From: Bacteriovoracaceae bacterium UBA6153
GTDB lineage: Bacteria > Bdellovibrionota > Bacteriovoracia > Bacteriovoracales > Bacteriovoracaceae
Assembly (NCBI GenBank): GCA_002428265.1
Contig: DIUR01000027.1
Location: 62,001 to 126,000 of the forward strand
Length of the DNA: 64,000 nt
Direction: 5' to 3'
Part shown: positions 1 to 8,412 of the stretch, in pieces
How positions within the stretch are numbered: the first letter of the stretch is position 1
Layout of the letters: each line of letters begins with the position of its first letter
Notes under the pieces: generated by a model
What the model saw: the letters and a program-made list of their open reading frames with translations, nothing else
What the model was told of the DNA's origin: nothing
The model's database searches: none
Made by a program: the position numbers and the translations under genes

Positions 1-378
1 GCAGTTCTTTGTGATGCTTACAGATTAGAAAACGAAGGGGATGCTGAAAAAGAACGCTCAGTAATGAAGTTCCACCCGGCACTTGCTCCCATTAAAACTG
101 CTGTTATGCCACTTTCAAAAAAATCTGAGCTTGAAGAAGTTTCTACTAAATTATTTGAAGATGTGTCAGCAAACTATAAATCTGAATACGATGTTGCCGG
201 ATCAATTGGTAAACGTTACAGACGCCAGGACGAGATCGGAACTCCTTACTGTATTACAGTAGACTTCGATACTCTTAATGATCATTCAGTAACAATCAGA
301 AGCCGCGATACGATGACTCAGGAAAGAATCGCGATTACAAATGTACAAACATACTTGAAAGATAAATTTAAATTTTAA
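1..378 (+). CDS. glyQS: Glycyl-tRNA synthetase, C-terminal part (5' end outside window)
   Basis: The reading frame is open from base 1, so the start lies upstream of the window. The visible 125 residues match the anticodon-binding end of the dimeric class II glycyl-tRNA synthetase: a HPALAPIK segment, then GSIGKRYRRQDEIGTPYC, a hallmark of this family, and a closing RDTMTQER block. The enzyme charges tRNA-Gly with glycine in the cytoplasm. It is the single-chain homodimeric type, not the alpha2beta2 GlyQ/GlyS type. The gene ends 35 bases before the pyruvate phosphate dikinase gene on the same strand, with no clear terminator between them. Confidence 0.93.
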   Translation, partial: AVLCDAYRLENEGDAEKERSVMKFHPALAPIKTAVMPLSKKSELEEVSTKLFEDVSANYKSEYDVAGSIGKRYRRQDEIGTPYCITVDFDTLNDHSVTIRSRDTMTQERIAITNVQTYLKDKFKF

Positions 379-413
379 TTTTATTTGGCCTTAATTAACC
401 GAGGTAATGAAAA

Positions 414-3080
414 ATGACGAAACAATGGGTGTATCTCTTTAGCGCGGAAAAGACGGAAGGGAACAAAGACATGAAAGATCTTCTTGGCGGAAAAGGTGCA
501 AACCTTGCTGAGATGTGCTCGCTGAAGCTTGCTGTTCCTCCGGGATTTACAGTTACAACTGAAGCTTGCCTGGATTACGAAAAAAACAAAAAAAGCATCA
601 ATGAAGATGTGAAGGCGCAAGTCTTGAAGTCGATTGCAGAAGTTGAAAAACTTACTGGCAAAAAATTCGGCGACAATGCGAACCCTTTACTATTTTCAGT
701 CAGATCTGGAGCGAGAGCTTCAATGCCTGGGATGATGGACACAGTTTTAAACTTAGGTTTAAACGATAAGTCTGTTTTAGGTCTTGCAAAACTTACGAAC
801 AACGAAAGATTTGCTTGGGATTCATACAGAAGATTTATTCAAATGTATGCAAACGTTGTAATGGATTTCAATGTTTCACTTCTTGAAGCAACACTTGAAG
901 ATTTAAAAGAAGCACGCGGCGTTCACGAAGACACTCAGCTTTCAGCTGGAGATCTTCAGGAACTGGTAGGTGTATTCAAAAAAATTATTCTTGAAGAATC
1001 AGGAGAGTCTTTCCCAACTGATCCAATGGAGCAATTGTGGTTAGCGGTTTCTGCCGTATTTAATTCTTGGGGAAATCCGAGAGCTGTAAAATACAGAGAG
1101 ATCTATGATATTCCTGATAGCTGGGGAACAGCAGTAAACGTTCAGTCAATGGTTTTTGGAAACATGGGCGATGACTGTGCTACTGGTGTATGTTTCACTC
1201 GTGATCCATCTACAGGAGAGAGAAAATTCTTCGGTGAGTATTTAATCAATGCTCAAGGTGAAGACGTTGTTGCCGGTATCAGAACTCCACAGCCGATTAA
1301 CGATTTTTCTAAAAACGATTCAAACAAACACTTCAAAACTCTTCAGGAAGCAATGCCTGCTGCTTTTGATGAACTTGAAAGCGTTTATAAAAAACTTGAA
1401 GGTCACTACAAAGATATGCAGGACATCGAGTTCACGATTGAAAATAAAAAACTCTACATTCTTCAAACGAGAAACGGAAAAAGAACAGCAGCAGCTGGAA
1501 TTAAGATTGCCGTTGATCTAGTTTCTGAAGGCATTCTTACAAAACAAGAAGCTCTTTTAAGAGTTGGCCCTGAAGATTTAAACCAACTTCTTCACCCACG
1601 TCTTGATCCAAAAGCAGTTAAGAAAATGATTGCGAAAGGTTTACCTGCTTCTCCTGGAGCCGCAGCGGGAATCATTTGTTTTTCTAGTGAGCGCGCTCAT
1701 CAGTTAAACGAAGAAGGAAAAAAAGTATTACTTGTTCGCCAGGAAACTTCTCCGGAAGATATCGGCGGAATGGTAGCTTCTCAAGGGATTCTAACAGCTC
1801 GTGGAGGGATGACTTCTCACGCAGCGGTTGTTGCCCGCGGAATGGGGAAACCATGTGTAGCAGGTTGTTCTGCTCTTATGATTGATTATGCAGCAGGAAC
1901 ACTAACTGTTGATGGAAAGCGTTTTAAAGAAGGCGACAGCTTAACTATTGATGGAGCTACCGGAGAAGTTATTGAAGGATTCGTTCCGACAATCGATGCG
2001 GCCATCACTGATGATTTTGCAACTTTCATGAAATGGTCAGATGAGTTTAGAAAATTAGGAGTGCGTACAAACGCAGACACTCCTGAAGATGCAAAAGTGG
2101 CCGTCATGTTTGGCGCTGAAGGCATTGGTCTTACTCGTACAGAACACATGTTCTTTGACAAAGATAGAATTCTTGCTGTTCGTGAAATGATTTTTGCTAA
2201 CACTGTTAAAGATAGAGAAAAAGCTCTGGCAAAAATTCTTCCTTTTCAGAGAGAAGACTTCGTTGGAATTTTTACTGTTTTAAATAATCTTCCAGTTAAC
2301 ATTCGTCTTCTTGATCCACCTCTTCACGAGTTCCTTCCGCATACAGCAGAAGATAAAAAAGAGCTTGGTGATAGTCTTGGTCTTGATATGAAAGCCATTG
2401 AGCATCGTGGAGAACAACTTCATGAGTTCAACCCAATGTTAGGTCACAGAGGATGTCGCTTAGGTGTCACATTTCCTGAAATCTATACAATGCAGGTTAA
2501 GGCAATCATTGAAGCAGCAATCATTTGTGCTGATAAAGGAATTAATGTTTTCCCAGAAATCATGATTCCACTTATTGCTGTTGAAGGTGAGTTAACAATT
2601 CTTAAAGACCAGGCGATTGCTGAAATCGAGAGAGTCTTTAAAGAAAAAGGTAAAAAAGTAAAATACAAAATCGGAACAATGATTGAGCTTCCTCGTGCAG
2701 CTATCATGGGCGGACAGATTGCAAAACATGCAGAGTTCTTCTCATTTGGTACAAACGATTTAACTCAAACAACTTTCGGTTTATCACGTGATGATGCTGG
2801 AAAGTTTCTTCCAGAGTATGTATCAAAAGGAATTTTAGCGGGCGACCCGTTTGTTTCAATCGATCAAGACGGTGTTGGCTTCTTAATGAAGCACGCTGTA
2901 ACTGAAGGAAGAAAGACAAATCCATCTATGCACTTTGGGATCTGTGGAGAGCATGGTGGAGAGCCTAAATCAATCGAGTTCTGTCACAAGATAGGCCTTG
3001 ATTACGTCTCTTGTTCACCGTACAGAGTTCCTATCGCAAGACTTGCAGCTGCTCAGGCCGCAATCAGAAATTCAAAGTAA
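414..3080 (+). CDS. ppdK: Pyruvate, phosphate dikinase
   Basis: The 888-residue length is normal for bacterial PPDK, which interconverts pyruvate + ATP + Pi and phosphoenolpyruvate + AMP + PPi in the cytoplasm. An N-terminal ATP-grasp region starts with GGKGANLAEM near residue 26. The swivelling phosphohistidine domain carries GGMTSHAAVVARGMGKPC, with the catalytic His near residue 469. The C-terminal PEP-binding TIM barrel ends with GICGEHGGEP near residue 843, which carries the catalytic Cys. The GAGGT upstream of ATG 414 is a reasonable ribosome binding site. A perfect 11-bp hairpin follows the stop. The gene suits an amino-acid-consuming organism that needs PEP from pyruvate, but that is inference. 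Confidence 0.96.
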   Translation: MTKQWVYLFSAEKTEGNKDMKDLLGGKGANLAEMCSLKLAVPPGFTVTTEACLDYEKNKKSINEDVKAQVLKSIAEVEKLTGKKFGDNANPLLFSVRSGARASMPGMMDTVLNLGLNDKSVLGLAKLTNNERFAWDSYRRFIQMYANVVMDFNVSLLEATLEDLKEARGVHEDTQLSAGDLQELVGVFKKIILEESGESFPTDPMEQLWLAVSAVFNSWGNPRAVKYREIYDIPDSWGTAVNVQSMVFGNMGDDCATGVCFTRDPSTGERKFFGEYLINAQGEDVVAGIRTPQPINDFSKNDSNKHFKTLQEAMPAAFDELESVYKKLEGHYKDMQDIEFTIENKKLYILQTRNGKRTAAAGIKIAVDLVSEGILTKQEALLRVGPEDLNQLLHPRLDPKAVKKMIAKGLPASPGAAAGIICFSSERAHQLNEEGKKVLLVRQETSPEDIGGMVASQGILTARGGMTSHAAVVARGMGKPCVAGCSALMIDYAAGTLTVDGKRFKEGDSLTIDGATGEVIEGFVPTIDAAITDDFATFMKWSDEFRKLGVRTNADTPEDAKVAVMFGAEGIGLTRTEHMFFDKDRILAVREMIFANTVKDREKALAKILPFQREDFVGIFTVLNNLPVNIRLLDPPLHEFLPHTAEDKKELGDSLGLDMKAIEHRGEQLHEFNPMLGHRGCRLGVTFPEIYTMQVKAIIEAAIICADKGINVFPEIMIPLIAVEGELTILKDQAIAEIERVFKEKGKKVKYKIGTMIELPRAAIMGGQIAKHAEFFSFGTNDLTQTTFGLSRDDAGKFLPEYVSKGILAGDPFVSIDQDGVGFLMKHAVTEGRKTNPSMHFGICGEHGGEPKSIEFCHKIGLDYVSCSPYRVPIARLAAAQAAIRNSK

Positions 3081-3087
3081 GAAATTG

Positions 3088-3116
3088 ACTAAGGGGCAGT
3101 AAGAATGCCCCTTAGT
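3088..3116 (+). terminator. Terminator-like hairpin after ppdK
   Basis: A perfect 11-bp inverted repeat (ACTAAGGGGCA / TGCCCCTTAGT) with a 7-base loop lies 8 bases after the ppdK stop. Only a broken T-rich stretch follows, so termination may be partial or factor-assisted. Confidence 0.6.
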
Positions 3117-3155
3117 TACTTAATTCATTACCTTTTTACGTGCACATACAAAAGT

Positions 3156-3184
3156 TTGACGAATGAAACAATGTTGGGTAATTT
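3156..3184 (+). promoter_or_regulatory. Candidate sigma-70 promoter for the iron-binding protein gene
   Basis: TTGACG (5 of 6 to the -35 consensus) is followed 17 bases later by TAATTT (only 3 of 6 at -10). Placement between the ppdK hairpin and the next gene is sensible. No convincing Fur box was seen. Confidence 0.3.
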
Positions 3185-3186
3185 CC

Positions 3187-3204
3187 CTTTGTTTAATAAC
3201 AAAG
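3187..3204 (+). promoter_or_regulatory. Leader hairpin directly upstream of the Shine-Dalgarno
   Basis: CTTTGTT and AACAAAG form a perfect 7-bp stem around a TAAT loop. The stem ends at the first base of GAGGAG, the ribosome binding site of the gene at 3216. It could stabilise the message or tune ribosome access. Confidence 0.35.
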
Positions 3205-3215
3205 AGGAGATACAC

Positions 3216-4220
3216 ATGTTTAAAATGGCAACTCGTTCACTTGTTGTGGCCGCACTGGCACTAACAACTTCGGCATTCGCATCTGACAAACAAGTTACAA
3301 TTTATTCAGTCTACGAAGCAGCTAGACTTGATCCTGTCTTTAAGCCATTCACTGATCGCACAGGAATCAAAGTTAATATCGTAAGTGGAACAAGTGCAGA
3401 AATCATTGCAAAATTAAAAGCAGAAGGAGAAGCAACAACAGCAGATCTTCACCTTGATAAAGATTTAGTTTTCCACGGTCAGGCGCAAGCTCAAGGTTTA
3501 TACAAACCTTTCAATTCAAAAACAGTTGAAAAAAATATTCCTTCATCATTAATTGAAGCTAACAAAAACTGGTTCACGATCGTCTATAGAGTTCGTGGAA
3601 TTATGTACAATGCAAATAAAGTAACAGCAGCTGAACTATCAACATACGCTGACCTAGGTTCTGCAAAGTGGAATGGCCGTCTTTGTGTACGTACGTCTAA
3701 CAACAGCTACAATGAAGCTCTAGGTGCGTACTTTGTAACTCACTTTGGTGCAGAAAAAACTCTGAACATCTTCAAGTCATGGGTAAACAATTTTGCAGTT
3801 GATCCAATTAAAGGTGACACAGATGTTATCAACGCTGTAGCTGCAGGAACTTGTGATGTTGGTATCGCAAACTCATACTACCTTGCACCATTCGTAAAAG
3901 CTGACGCTAACTATCCAGTAAAGTTTTTCTTTCCTGAGCAAAATTCAGTTGGCGCGCATGTTAACGGTGTAGGTATTGGTCTTCTTAAGCACGCAAAAAA
4001 TACTGCGGCAGCAACACTTGTTATGGAATACTTAAGCTCAAAAGAAGTTCAAGCACCAGTGGCTTCAATCTTCAGCCAGTATCCAGCTAACCCTGCTGCA
4101 GAACTTGCTCCAGTGTTAACAGGATTTGGAAAATTCTCTCAAGATCAGACGAATGTTGGTAACATCAGCGCAAAAGTTGATGAAGCTAAGCAACTTATGA
4201 AAGCAGCTAACTACAAATAA
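3216..4220 (+). CDS. Periplasmic Fe(3+) ABC transporter substrate-binding protein (FbpA/FutA family)
   Basis: ATG 3216 is preferred over an upstream in-frame start because GAGGAG sits 7 bases before it and it opens a clean signal peptide (MFKMATRSLVVAALALTTSAFA). The mature protein of about 315 residues begins with a VTIYSVYEAARLDPVFKPFTDRTG block typical of FutA/FbpA ferric-binding proteins. LCVRTSNNSYNEALGAYF, CDVGIANSYYLAP and the late VGAHVNGVGIGL motifs also fit, and the two Tyr of NSYYLAP are candidate iron ligands. Such proteins deliver Fe(3+) to an inner-membrane ABC permease. No permease or ATPase gene is adjacent, so it works with components encoded elsewhere or has another role. 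It is bounded by hairpins on both sides and is probably monocistronic. Confidence 0.87.
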   Translation: MFKMATRSLVVAALALTTSAFASDKQVTIYSVYEAARLDPVFKPFTDRTGIKVNIVSGTSAEIIAKLKAEGEATTADLHLDKDLVFHGQAQAQGLYKPFNSKTVEKNIPSSLIEANKNWFTIVYRVRGIMYNANKVTAAELSTYADLGSAKWNGRLCVRTSNNSYNEALGAYFVTHFGAEKTLNIFKSWVNNFAVDPIKGDTDVINAVAAGTCDVGIANSYYLAPFVKADANYPVKFFFPEQNSVGAHVNGVGIGLLKHAKNTAAATLVMEYLSSKEVQAPVASIFSQYPANPAAELAPVLTGFGKFSQDQTNVGNISAKVDEAKQLMKAANYK

Positions 4221-4232
4221 TAAAATTGCGGC

Positions 4233-4258
4233 CCCGGTCATCACAGGCCGGGGTTTTC
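4233..4258 (+). terminator. Rho-independent terminator after the iron-binding protein gene
   Basis: CCCCGG / CCGGGG stem with a 10-base loop, followed directly by TTTT. It separates this gene from the beta-lactamase-like gene. Confidence 0.8.
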
Positions 4259-4297
4259 AAAATTGCAGCCTTCTGAAAATTTAGTTAAGCTCTAGAG

Positions 4298-5209
4298 ATG
4301 GAAAAATCATTACTAGACCTAGGGCTAAAACTTTTACAAAATCAACATTTCGATAGTCTGGCTGTCGGAGTCATCGACTTTAAAAATAATCAATTTGAAA
4401 GTTTTGAAATTTCTGCAACCAATGTTGTATCGTCAAAACCTTATCTTTATTTCGACCTGGCAAGTTTAACGAAAGCGCTGACGAACTCAGCGGTGAGATT
4501 AAAATCACCGGATCTTTTTGATCAAAAAAATATGTTACTTCTCAATCATAAAGCAGGGCTTCCGAGTGGCGGACTTCTTTCAAAACATAAGTGGCGTGAA
4601 GAAATTCTTTCCTTCGACATTGTGGAGTCACCGACTCTTTATTCAGACTATTCATCGCTTAGATGTATGTTGGAGATAGAGAAAAAATCCGGAAAAAAAT
4701 TAAAAGAATTATGCTCATATTACTTTGATAAAGACCTTCTTCATTGGACAGAGCTTGCGCCTGATTCATTTAGTCCTGATTACGGTGTTAGAAACAAAAA
4801 AATAGTTTGTGGTGAAGTTCACGACAATAATTGTTTTAACATTCGTGAATTTGTCTCTCACGCAGGTCTTTTTTCGACAGTTGATGGATTATGCAGGTCA
4901 CTTTTAAATTTGAATAAAATAACTAACATGAATGAAGTTGTTTTTAATCAGGCAAAATCTCAAAATCCTGAAGACCGATTTATTCACGGATTTGATCATG
5001 TCATGGACCCCGAAGCAACTCTGGCCGGAAAGGGAGCAACTACAAAAACATTTGGTCATCTGGGTTTTACTGGCACATCTTTTTGGATTAATCCAGAAAC
5101 ACAAAGAGGCGCAGTTATTCTTGCCAACGGCACGCAGACTTATTGGTACGATAAAGCAGGACTTAATCATTTAAGAAGAACGATGGGTGAAGCCATCTGG
5201 AGGTTATAA
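4298..5209 (+). CDS. Serine beta-lactamase/PBP-like (class C fold) hydrolase
   Basis: 303 residues with the marks of the beta-lactamase/esterase family: S56-L-T-K59 is the SxxK nucleophile motif, YSDY at 115-118 stands where class C enzymes have YxN, and FGHLGFTGTSFW near residue 251 matches the H-x-G triad region. No signal peptide is visible, so it may be cytoplasmic or exported by another route. Family members range from beta-lactamases and DD-peptidases to esterases; the substrate cannot be read from sequence. Its stop overlaps the next gene (TAATG), so the two are probably translationally coupled. Confidence 0.8.
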   Translation: MEKSLLDLGLKLLQNQHFDSLAVGVIDFKNNQFESFEISATNVVSSKPYLYFDLASLTKALTNSAVRLKSPDLFDQKNMLLLNHKAGLPSGGLLSKHKWREEILSFDIVESPTLYSDYSSLRCMLEIEKKSGKKLKELCSYYFDKDLLHWTELAPDSFSPDYGVRNKKIVCGEVHDNNCFNIREFVSHAGLFSTVDGLCRSLLNLNKITNMNEVVFNQAKSQNPEDRFIHGFDHVMDPEATLAGKGATTKTFGHLGFTGTSFWINPETQRGAVILANGTQTYWYDKAGLNHLRRTMGEAIWRL

Positions 5210-5898
5210 TGAATACAATTACGAGTGCTATACTGGCCGTGGGAATTGCTATTGGTGGATTTTTTATCGGCAATGGAATCATCACTTTTAAAAAACTCGA
5301 TAGAGTTGTTGAAGTAAAAGGATTATCTGAAAGAGTGGTAGATGCCAATGAAGCTATCTGGTATTTAACTTTTAATTCAGCCTCAGATAACATGAGTGAT
5401 CTTAATAAAAAAATCAGTGATATTCAAAAATCAACGCTGCAATTTTTAGAAGAAGAAGGTTTTTCTAAAGAAGAAATCCAAAAAGATGCGGGAAATATTA
5501 CTGATAAAGAAGCTCAAGAGTATGGCGAGAGAAAAGGTGCAAGATATGTAGCGCGCGGTGGGTTTGTGATCACTAGTAAAAAAATTGATAAACTGGTTTC
5601 TGCCAGTCAGAAAACAGATATGCTCCTTAGTCGTGGTGTGGCCCTTTCAGGCAGCAGGATCAGTTACTTTTTTACTGACTTAAATGCCATTAAGCCTCAG
5701 ATGCTGGAAGAGGCTACTAAGAATGCCAGAGCGGCAGCTCAGAGTTTTGCAGCTAATGCTGGAGCAAAAGTAGGCGATATTAAAAATGCTTCTCAAGGGC
5801 AGTTTTCCATTGGCTCACCGATAAGTGATTATGAATCTGAGTCTTCCTTGAAGAAGAAAATCAGAGTTGTCAGTCAGGTTATTTTCTATCTTGAATAG
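5209..5898 (+). CDS. SIMPL domain (DUF541) periplasmic protein
   Basis: 229 residues. The N-terminal hydrophobic segment (about residues 5-28) looks like an uncleaved signal anchor. It is followed by VVEVKGLSERVVDANEAIWYL, the start of the SIMPL/DUF541 fold, and then the expected alternating strands. SIMPL proteins are secreted or periplasmic with poorly defined roles, some in oxidative stress and some as oligomeric cages. It overlaps the upstream beta-lactamase-like stop by one base and meets the convergent hydrolase gene with no gap. Confidence 0.82.
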   Translation: MNTITSAILAVGIAIGGFFIGNGIITFKKLDRVVEVKGLSERVVDANEAIWYLTFNSASDNMSDLNKKISDIQKSTLQFLEEEGFSKEEIQKDAGNITDKEAQEYGERKGARYVARGGFVITSKKIDKLVSASQKTDMLLSRGVALSGSRISYFFTDLNAIKPQMLEEATKNARAAAQSFAANAGAKVGDIKNASQGQFSIGSPISDYESESSLKKKIRVVSQVIFYLE

Positions 5899-6687
5899 CT
5901 AGCCGGCAAAATCGATGATGGCCTGGCAGAACTCATTTGGATGAGTTTTGTGAATCGTATGCCATGATTTTGGAATGAGATGCATACGAGCTCTTGGAAC
6001 ATGCTGTTTAATATGCTCAATACAAAAGTCTGTCATAGCAGATCCAACAGCTGGGTCTGCAATCATAAACATCACAGGAAAAGTTGACGAGCTCAGCGCT
6101 TGAGTCAGGTCACTATAATTTCCCTGATATCCATAAAGCACAGAAACTTCTGGCCAGAATTTTAATTCAAAACTATTGGCATGTGTGATGACTTTACTAT
6201 TGAGTAAGTCTTTAGCGTAAGAATAGAGAGGTGAGATCACCTTAAAGATATCATCTTTACTTTTAAAATGAAGGGAGTCGACTTTGACATTTTCTGCCAT
6301 CGTCATTCTCTCCTGATCTTTTTCTCCTGATCTTTCCTGACGAGTGTGAATGCCCATATCTTCAATAATCATTTTCTCAATCATCTCAGGATATCTTTCA
6401 CCAAATGCCAGAACTGTTCGACCACCCATTGAGTGACCCAAGAAAATGGCCTTTTTTATCTGGAGAGTCTCTAGTAATTCTTTAAGATCTTCTGCCATGG
6501 AGTAAGCAGTATAATCTGATCCGCTTGGGGGAGATTTACCATGCCCGCGCTGATCAACCAGAAGAAGAGAGAAATGCTTTTCTAATTGAGGAATGACCGG
6601 GACAAAAGTTTCCAGTGAGCTTAGTAGTCCATGAATAAGAACTAAAACAGGTTTATCGTTTTTGATGTATTGATAGTTAAGTGTCAT
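5899..6687 (-). CDS. Alpha/beta hydrolase (esterase-like)
   Basis: 262 residues with a complete alpha/beta hydrolase plan. LIHGLLSSLETF near residue 17 is the oxyanion-hole HG motif, DQRGHGKS at 45-52 is typical of the YbfF/BphD-type families, GHSMGG places the nucleophile at S86, and a late SWHTIHK supplies the catalytic His. It has no signal peptide and is probably cytoplasmic. It lies 12 bases downstream of the NIS-like lipoprotein gene on the same strand, so it is the last gene of the four-gene minus-strand operon that starts at 12449. The substrate is unknown; small esters are plausible. Confidence 0.85.
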   Translation of the reverse strand: MTLNYQYIKNDKPVLVLIHGLLSSLETFVPVIPQLEKHFSLLLVDQRGHGKSPPSGSDYTAYSMAEDLKELLETLQIKKAIFLGHSMGGRTVLAFGERYPEMIEKMIIEDMGIHTRQERSGEKDQERMTMAENVKVDSLHFKSKDDIFKVISPLYSYAKDLLNSKVITHANSFELKFWPEVSVLYGYQGNYSDLTQALSSSTFPVMFMIADPAVGSAMTDFCIEHIKQHVPRARMHLIPKSWHTIHKTHPNEFCQAIIDFAG

Positions 6688-6699
6688 GAGAGTGAGGCC

Positions 6700-8388
6700 T
6701 TATCTGAAAAAATTTTTAATCATATGGAAGCACTTTCCAGTGTTCCAGTATTTCGTGTTTGGTAGAAACTCAGGAAGCATACCATTATTGTTCTTAAATT
6801 TGTTAAGTTCATTCTGGTTAAAGAGAGCGAGACCAACAATCTTTTCATCTGAAATTTCATAAACACCATGATCGGTGAGATAAAAAATCGACTTTCCTCC
6901 TGCGGGGTTTGCTAAATCAACCCATTCTTTACTATCTTTTTTTCTATCTAAAAAAGCGCGAAGAGCTGAAGTATTTTCGAGTTCTTTTTTGTTAACACTT
7001 CTATCGAGACCTGTTTGGTCTAGCACCATCTGCTCTATTTTTTGATACGTGGTCATGTCAGGGGCGACTTTAAGTTTTAACTTTAAATATGAGTTAATCT
7101 GCTTTAAGTAAGCAGTATCAATCTTCTGTTTTAGTTCATTTATTTTCTCAGGTGTCATCGCTGGGTCAAATTTAGCAACTTCTTCCAGCATCATATCGAA
7201 GACCTGACGCTTGTAAAAAAAGACGTAACTGCTTATATAATTTCCTCTTCCACCTTTAAGCTTATACTTGCTCGCACTCGCGTCTTGCATATAAATATCT
7301 ATAGGCCCGCCATTTTTTGCCATGGCCACAGGATCGGTCCAGACTCCGCCAAAGTCTCGCAGTACCCATTTACCTGTTGGTTTAAAATCGGTAGTTGTTT
7401 CAAAGACCAGGTTCTGTGAATGAGGCTCGAAGTTAACACCATTTTTAAGTGAGAGATTTTCAAACATATCAAGATAGCCCTTGATCATATACTTTTCAAA
7501 AAACTCAAAAGAGCTAAGACCACTTTGTGAAATAACTTTCATGATCAGAGGAGGCTTTCTGTTAGGACTCATGAGCGCAGAAAAAGATAACCACTTCATT
7601 TCATCTTTCAAGATTTCTTCCGGTATTTCTCTGATAAGCTGACCTCCGAGTTTATCGGGGGCTCCGCCCATGGGTCTTTTAAATAATAGACCTGCCGATT
7701 CTGGAAAAATTTTAACATTCATTGATTCAAGGTTAGATTTTCCAAGACGATCAAACACTCTTTGGTTGGCAACAGATCGCTCAACTTCATTCTCACTGAC
7801 AAGTCTGTCTATTCCGCCGATGACATTTTTATCTAGACTGACCTTGGCAATGAATGGTCTTTTATTAGACTGGCCTTGATTCCACACCACTAGTGATCTA
7901 TAGCTGGAAGTCGGAGAGGCCATAAATTCTGTTTCTTCGGGACCGATGTATCTGTAAGCATTTCTTAAAAATGCATAATGCCCTTCAGATTCAGGATGCA
8001 CGAATAATTTATAGTAACGTGTTCCACTAATTAACATTGAAAGTTGGTCGGCGACTTTAGTGTTGAGCGAGTCTGCAAATAAGAATTTTGCATCAGTATC
8101 TGGAATTAAATAATAGGGAAGGGGAAATTTAGGATTGGCTTCAGGTACGTATTTAGGATCAATATTAGAAGCAAAAGCATTTGCTCCCCATAGATCTTTA
8201 TTGTGAAGATTCTGCTCTTCAAATAATAACTCTTTTACACCATTGGGAATTTTTTCAGTGCCATCAATGCGTACAACGACAGCACTGGCGATAGACCTGC
8301 CAATCTGCGATTTGATAGTAATATTGTTGTCGCAATTTTGCAGCAACACACATACTAAAAGAATAATAAAGGGCAGGAACCGATTCAT
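6700..8388 (-). CDS. Predicted lipoprotein with an IucA/IucC (NIS siderophore synthetase)-like domain
   Basis: 562 residues. The N terminus is a hydrophobic signal ending LLQNC19; Asn at -1 makes the lipobox atypical, so lipidation is probable but not certain. The body shows ordered motifs resembling IucA/IucC-type NIS synthetases: H131-P132, SPTSSYRSL at 158-166 (compare the family's S-T-S-x-R-T ATP-binding motif), AKVSLDKNVIGGIDR at 181-195 (family K-L-S-L...I-T-x-x-R), EPHSQN at 321-326 (family E-A-H-x-Q-N) and RDFGG at 344-348. NIS synthetases adenylate a carboxylate with ATP and join it to an amine, normally in the cytoplasm. No amine-supplying or siderophore-export gene is nearby, so the fold is more secure than the reaction. 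It is third in the lipoprotein operon. Confidence 0.6.
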   Translation of the reverse strand: MNRFLPFIILLVCVLLQNCDNNITIKSQIGRSIASAVVVRIDGTEKIPNGVKELLFEEQNLHNKDLWGANAFASNIDPKYVPEANPKFPLPYYLIPDTDAKFLFADSLNTKVADQLSMLISGTRYYKLFVHPESEGHYAFLRNAYRYIGPEETEFMASPTSSYRSLVVWNQGQSNKRPFIAKVSLDKNVIGGIDRLVSENEVERSVANQRVFDRLGKSNLESMNVKIFPESAGLLFKRPMGGAPDKLGGQLIREIPEEILKDEMKWLSFSALMSPNRKPPLIMKVISQSGLSSFEFFEKYMIKGYLDMFENLSLKNGVNFEPHSQNLVFETTTDFKPTGKWVLRDFGGVWTDPVAMAKNGGPIDIYMQDASASKYKLKGGRGNYISSYVFFYKRQVFDMMLEEVAKFDPAMTPEKINELKQKIDTAYLKQINSYLKLKLKVAPDMTTYQKIEQMVLDQTGLDRSVNKKELENTSALRAFLDRKKDSKEWVDLANPAGGKSIFYLTDHGVYEISDEKIVGLALFNQNELNKFKNNNGMLPEFLPNTKYWNTGKCFHMIKNFFR

Positions 8389-8412
8389 ACTTTCCCCGCG
8401 AAACTATATGTT

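Noticed and set aside
575..802. Antisense open frames inside ppdK (also several others within ppdK)
   Set aside because: They are shadows of a well-conserved long gene and have no ribosome sites or family matches.
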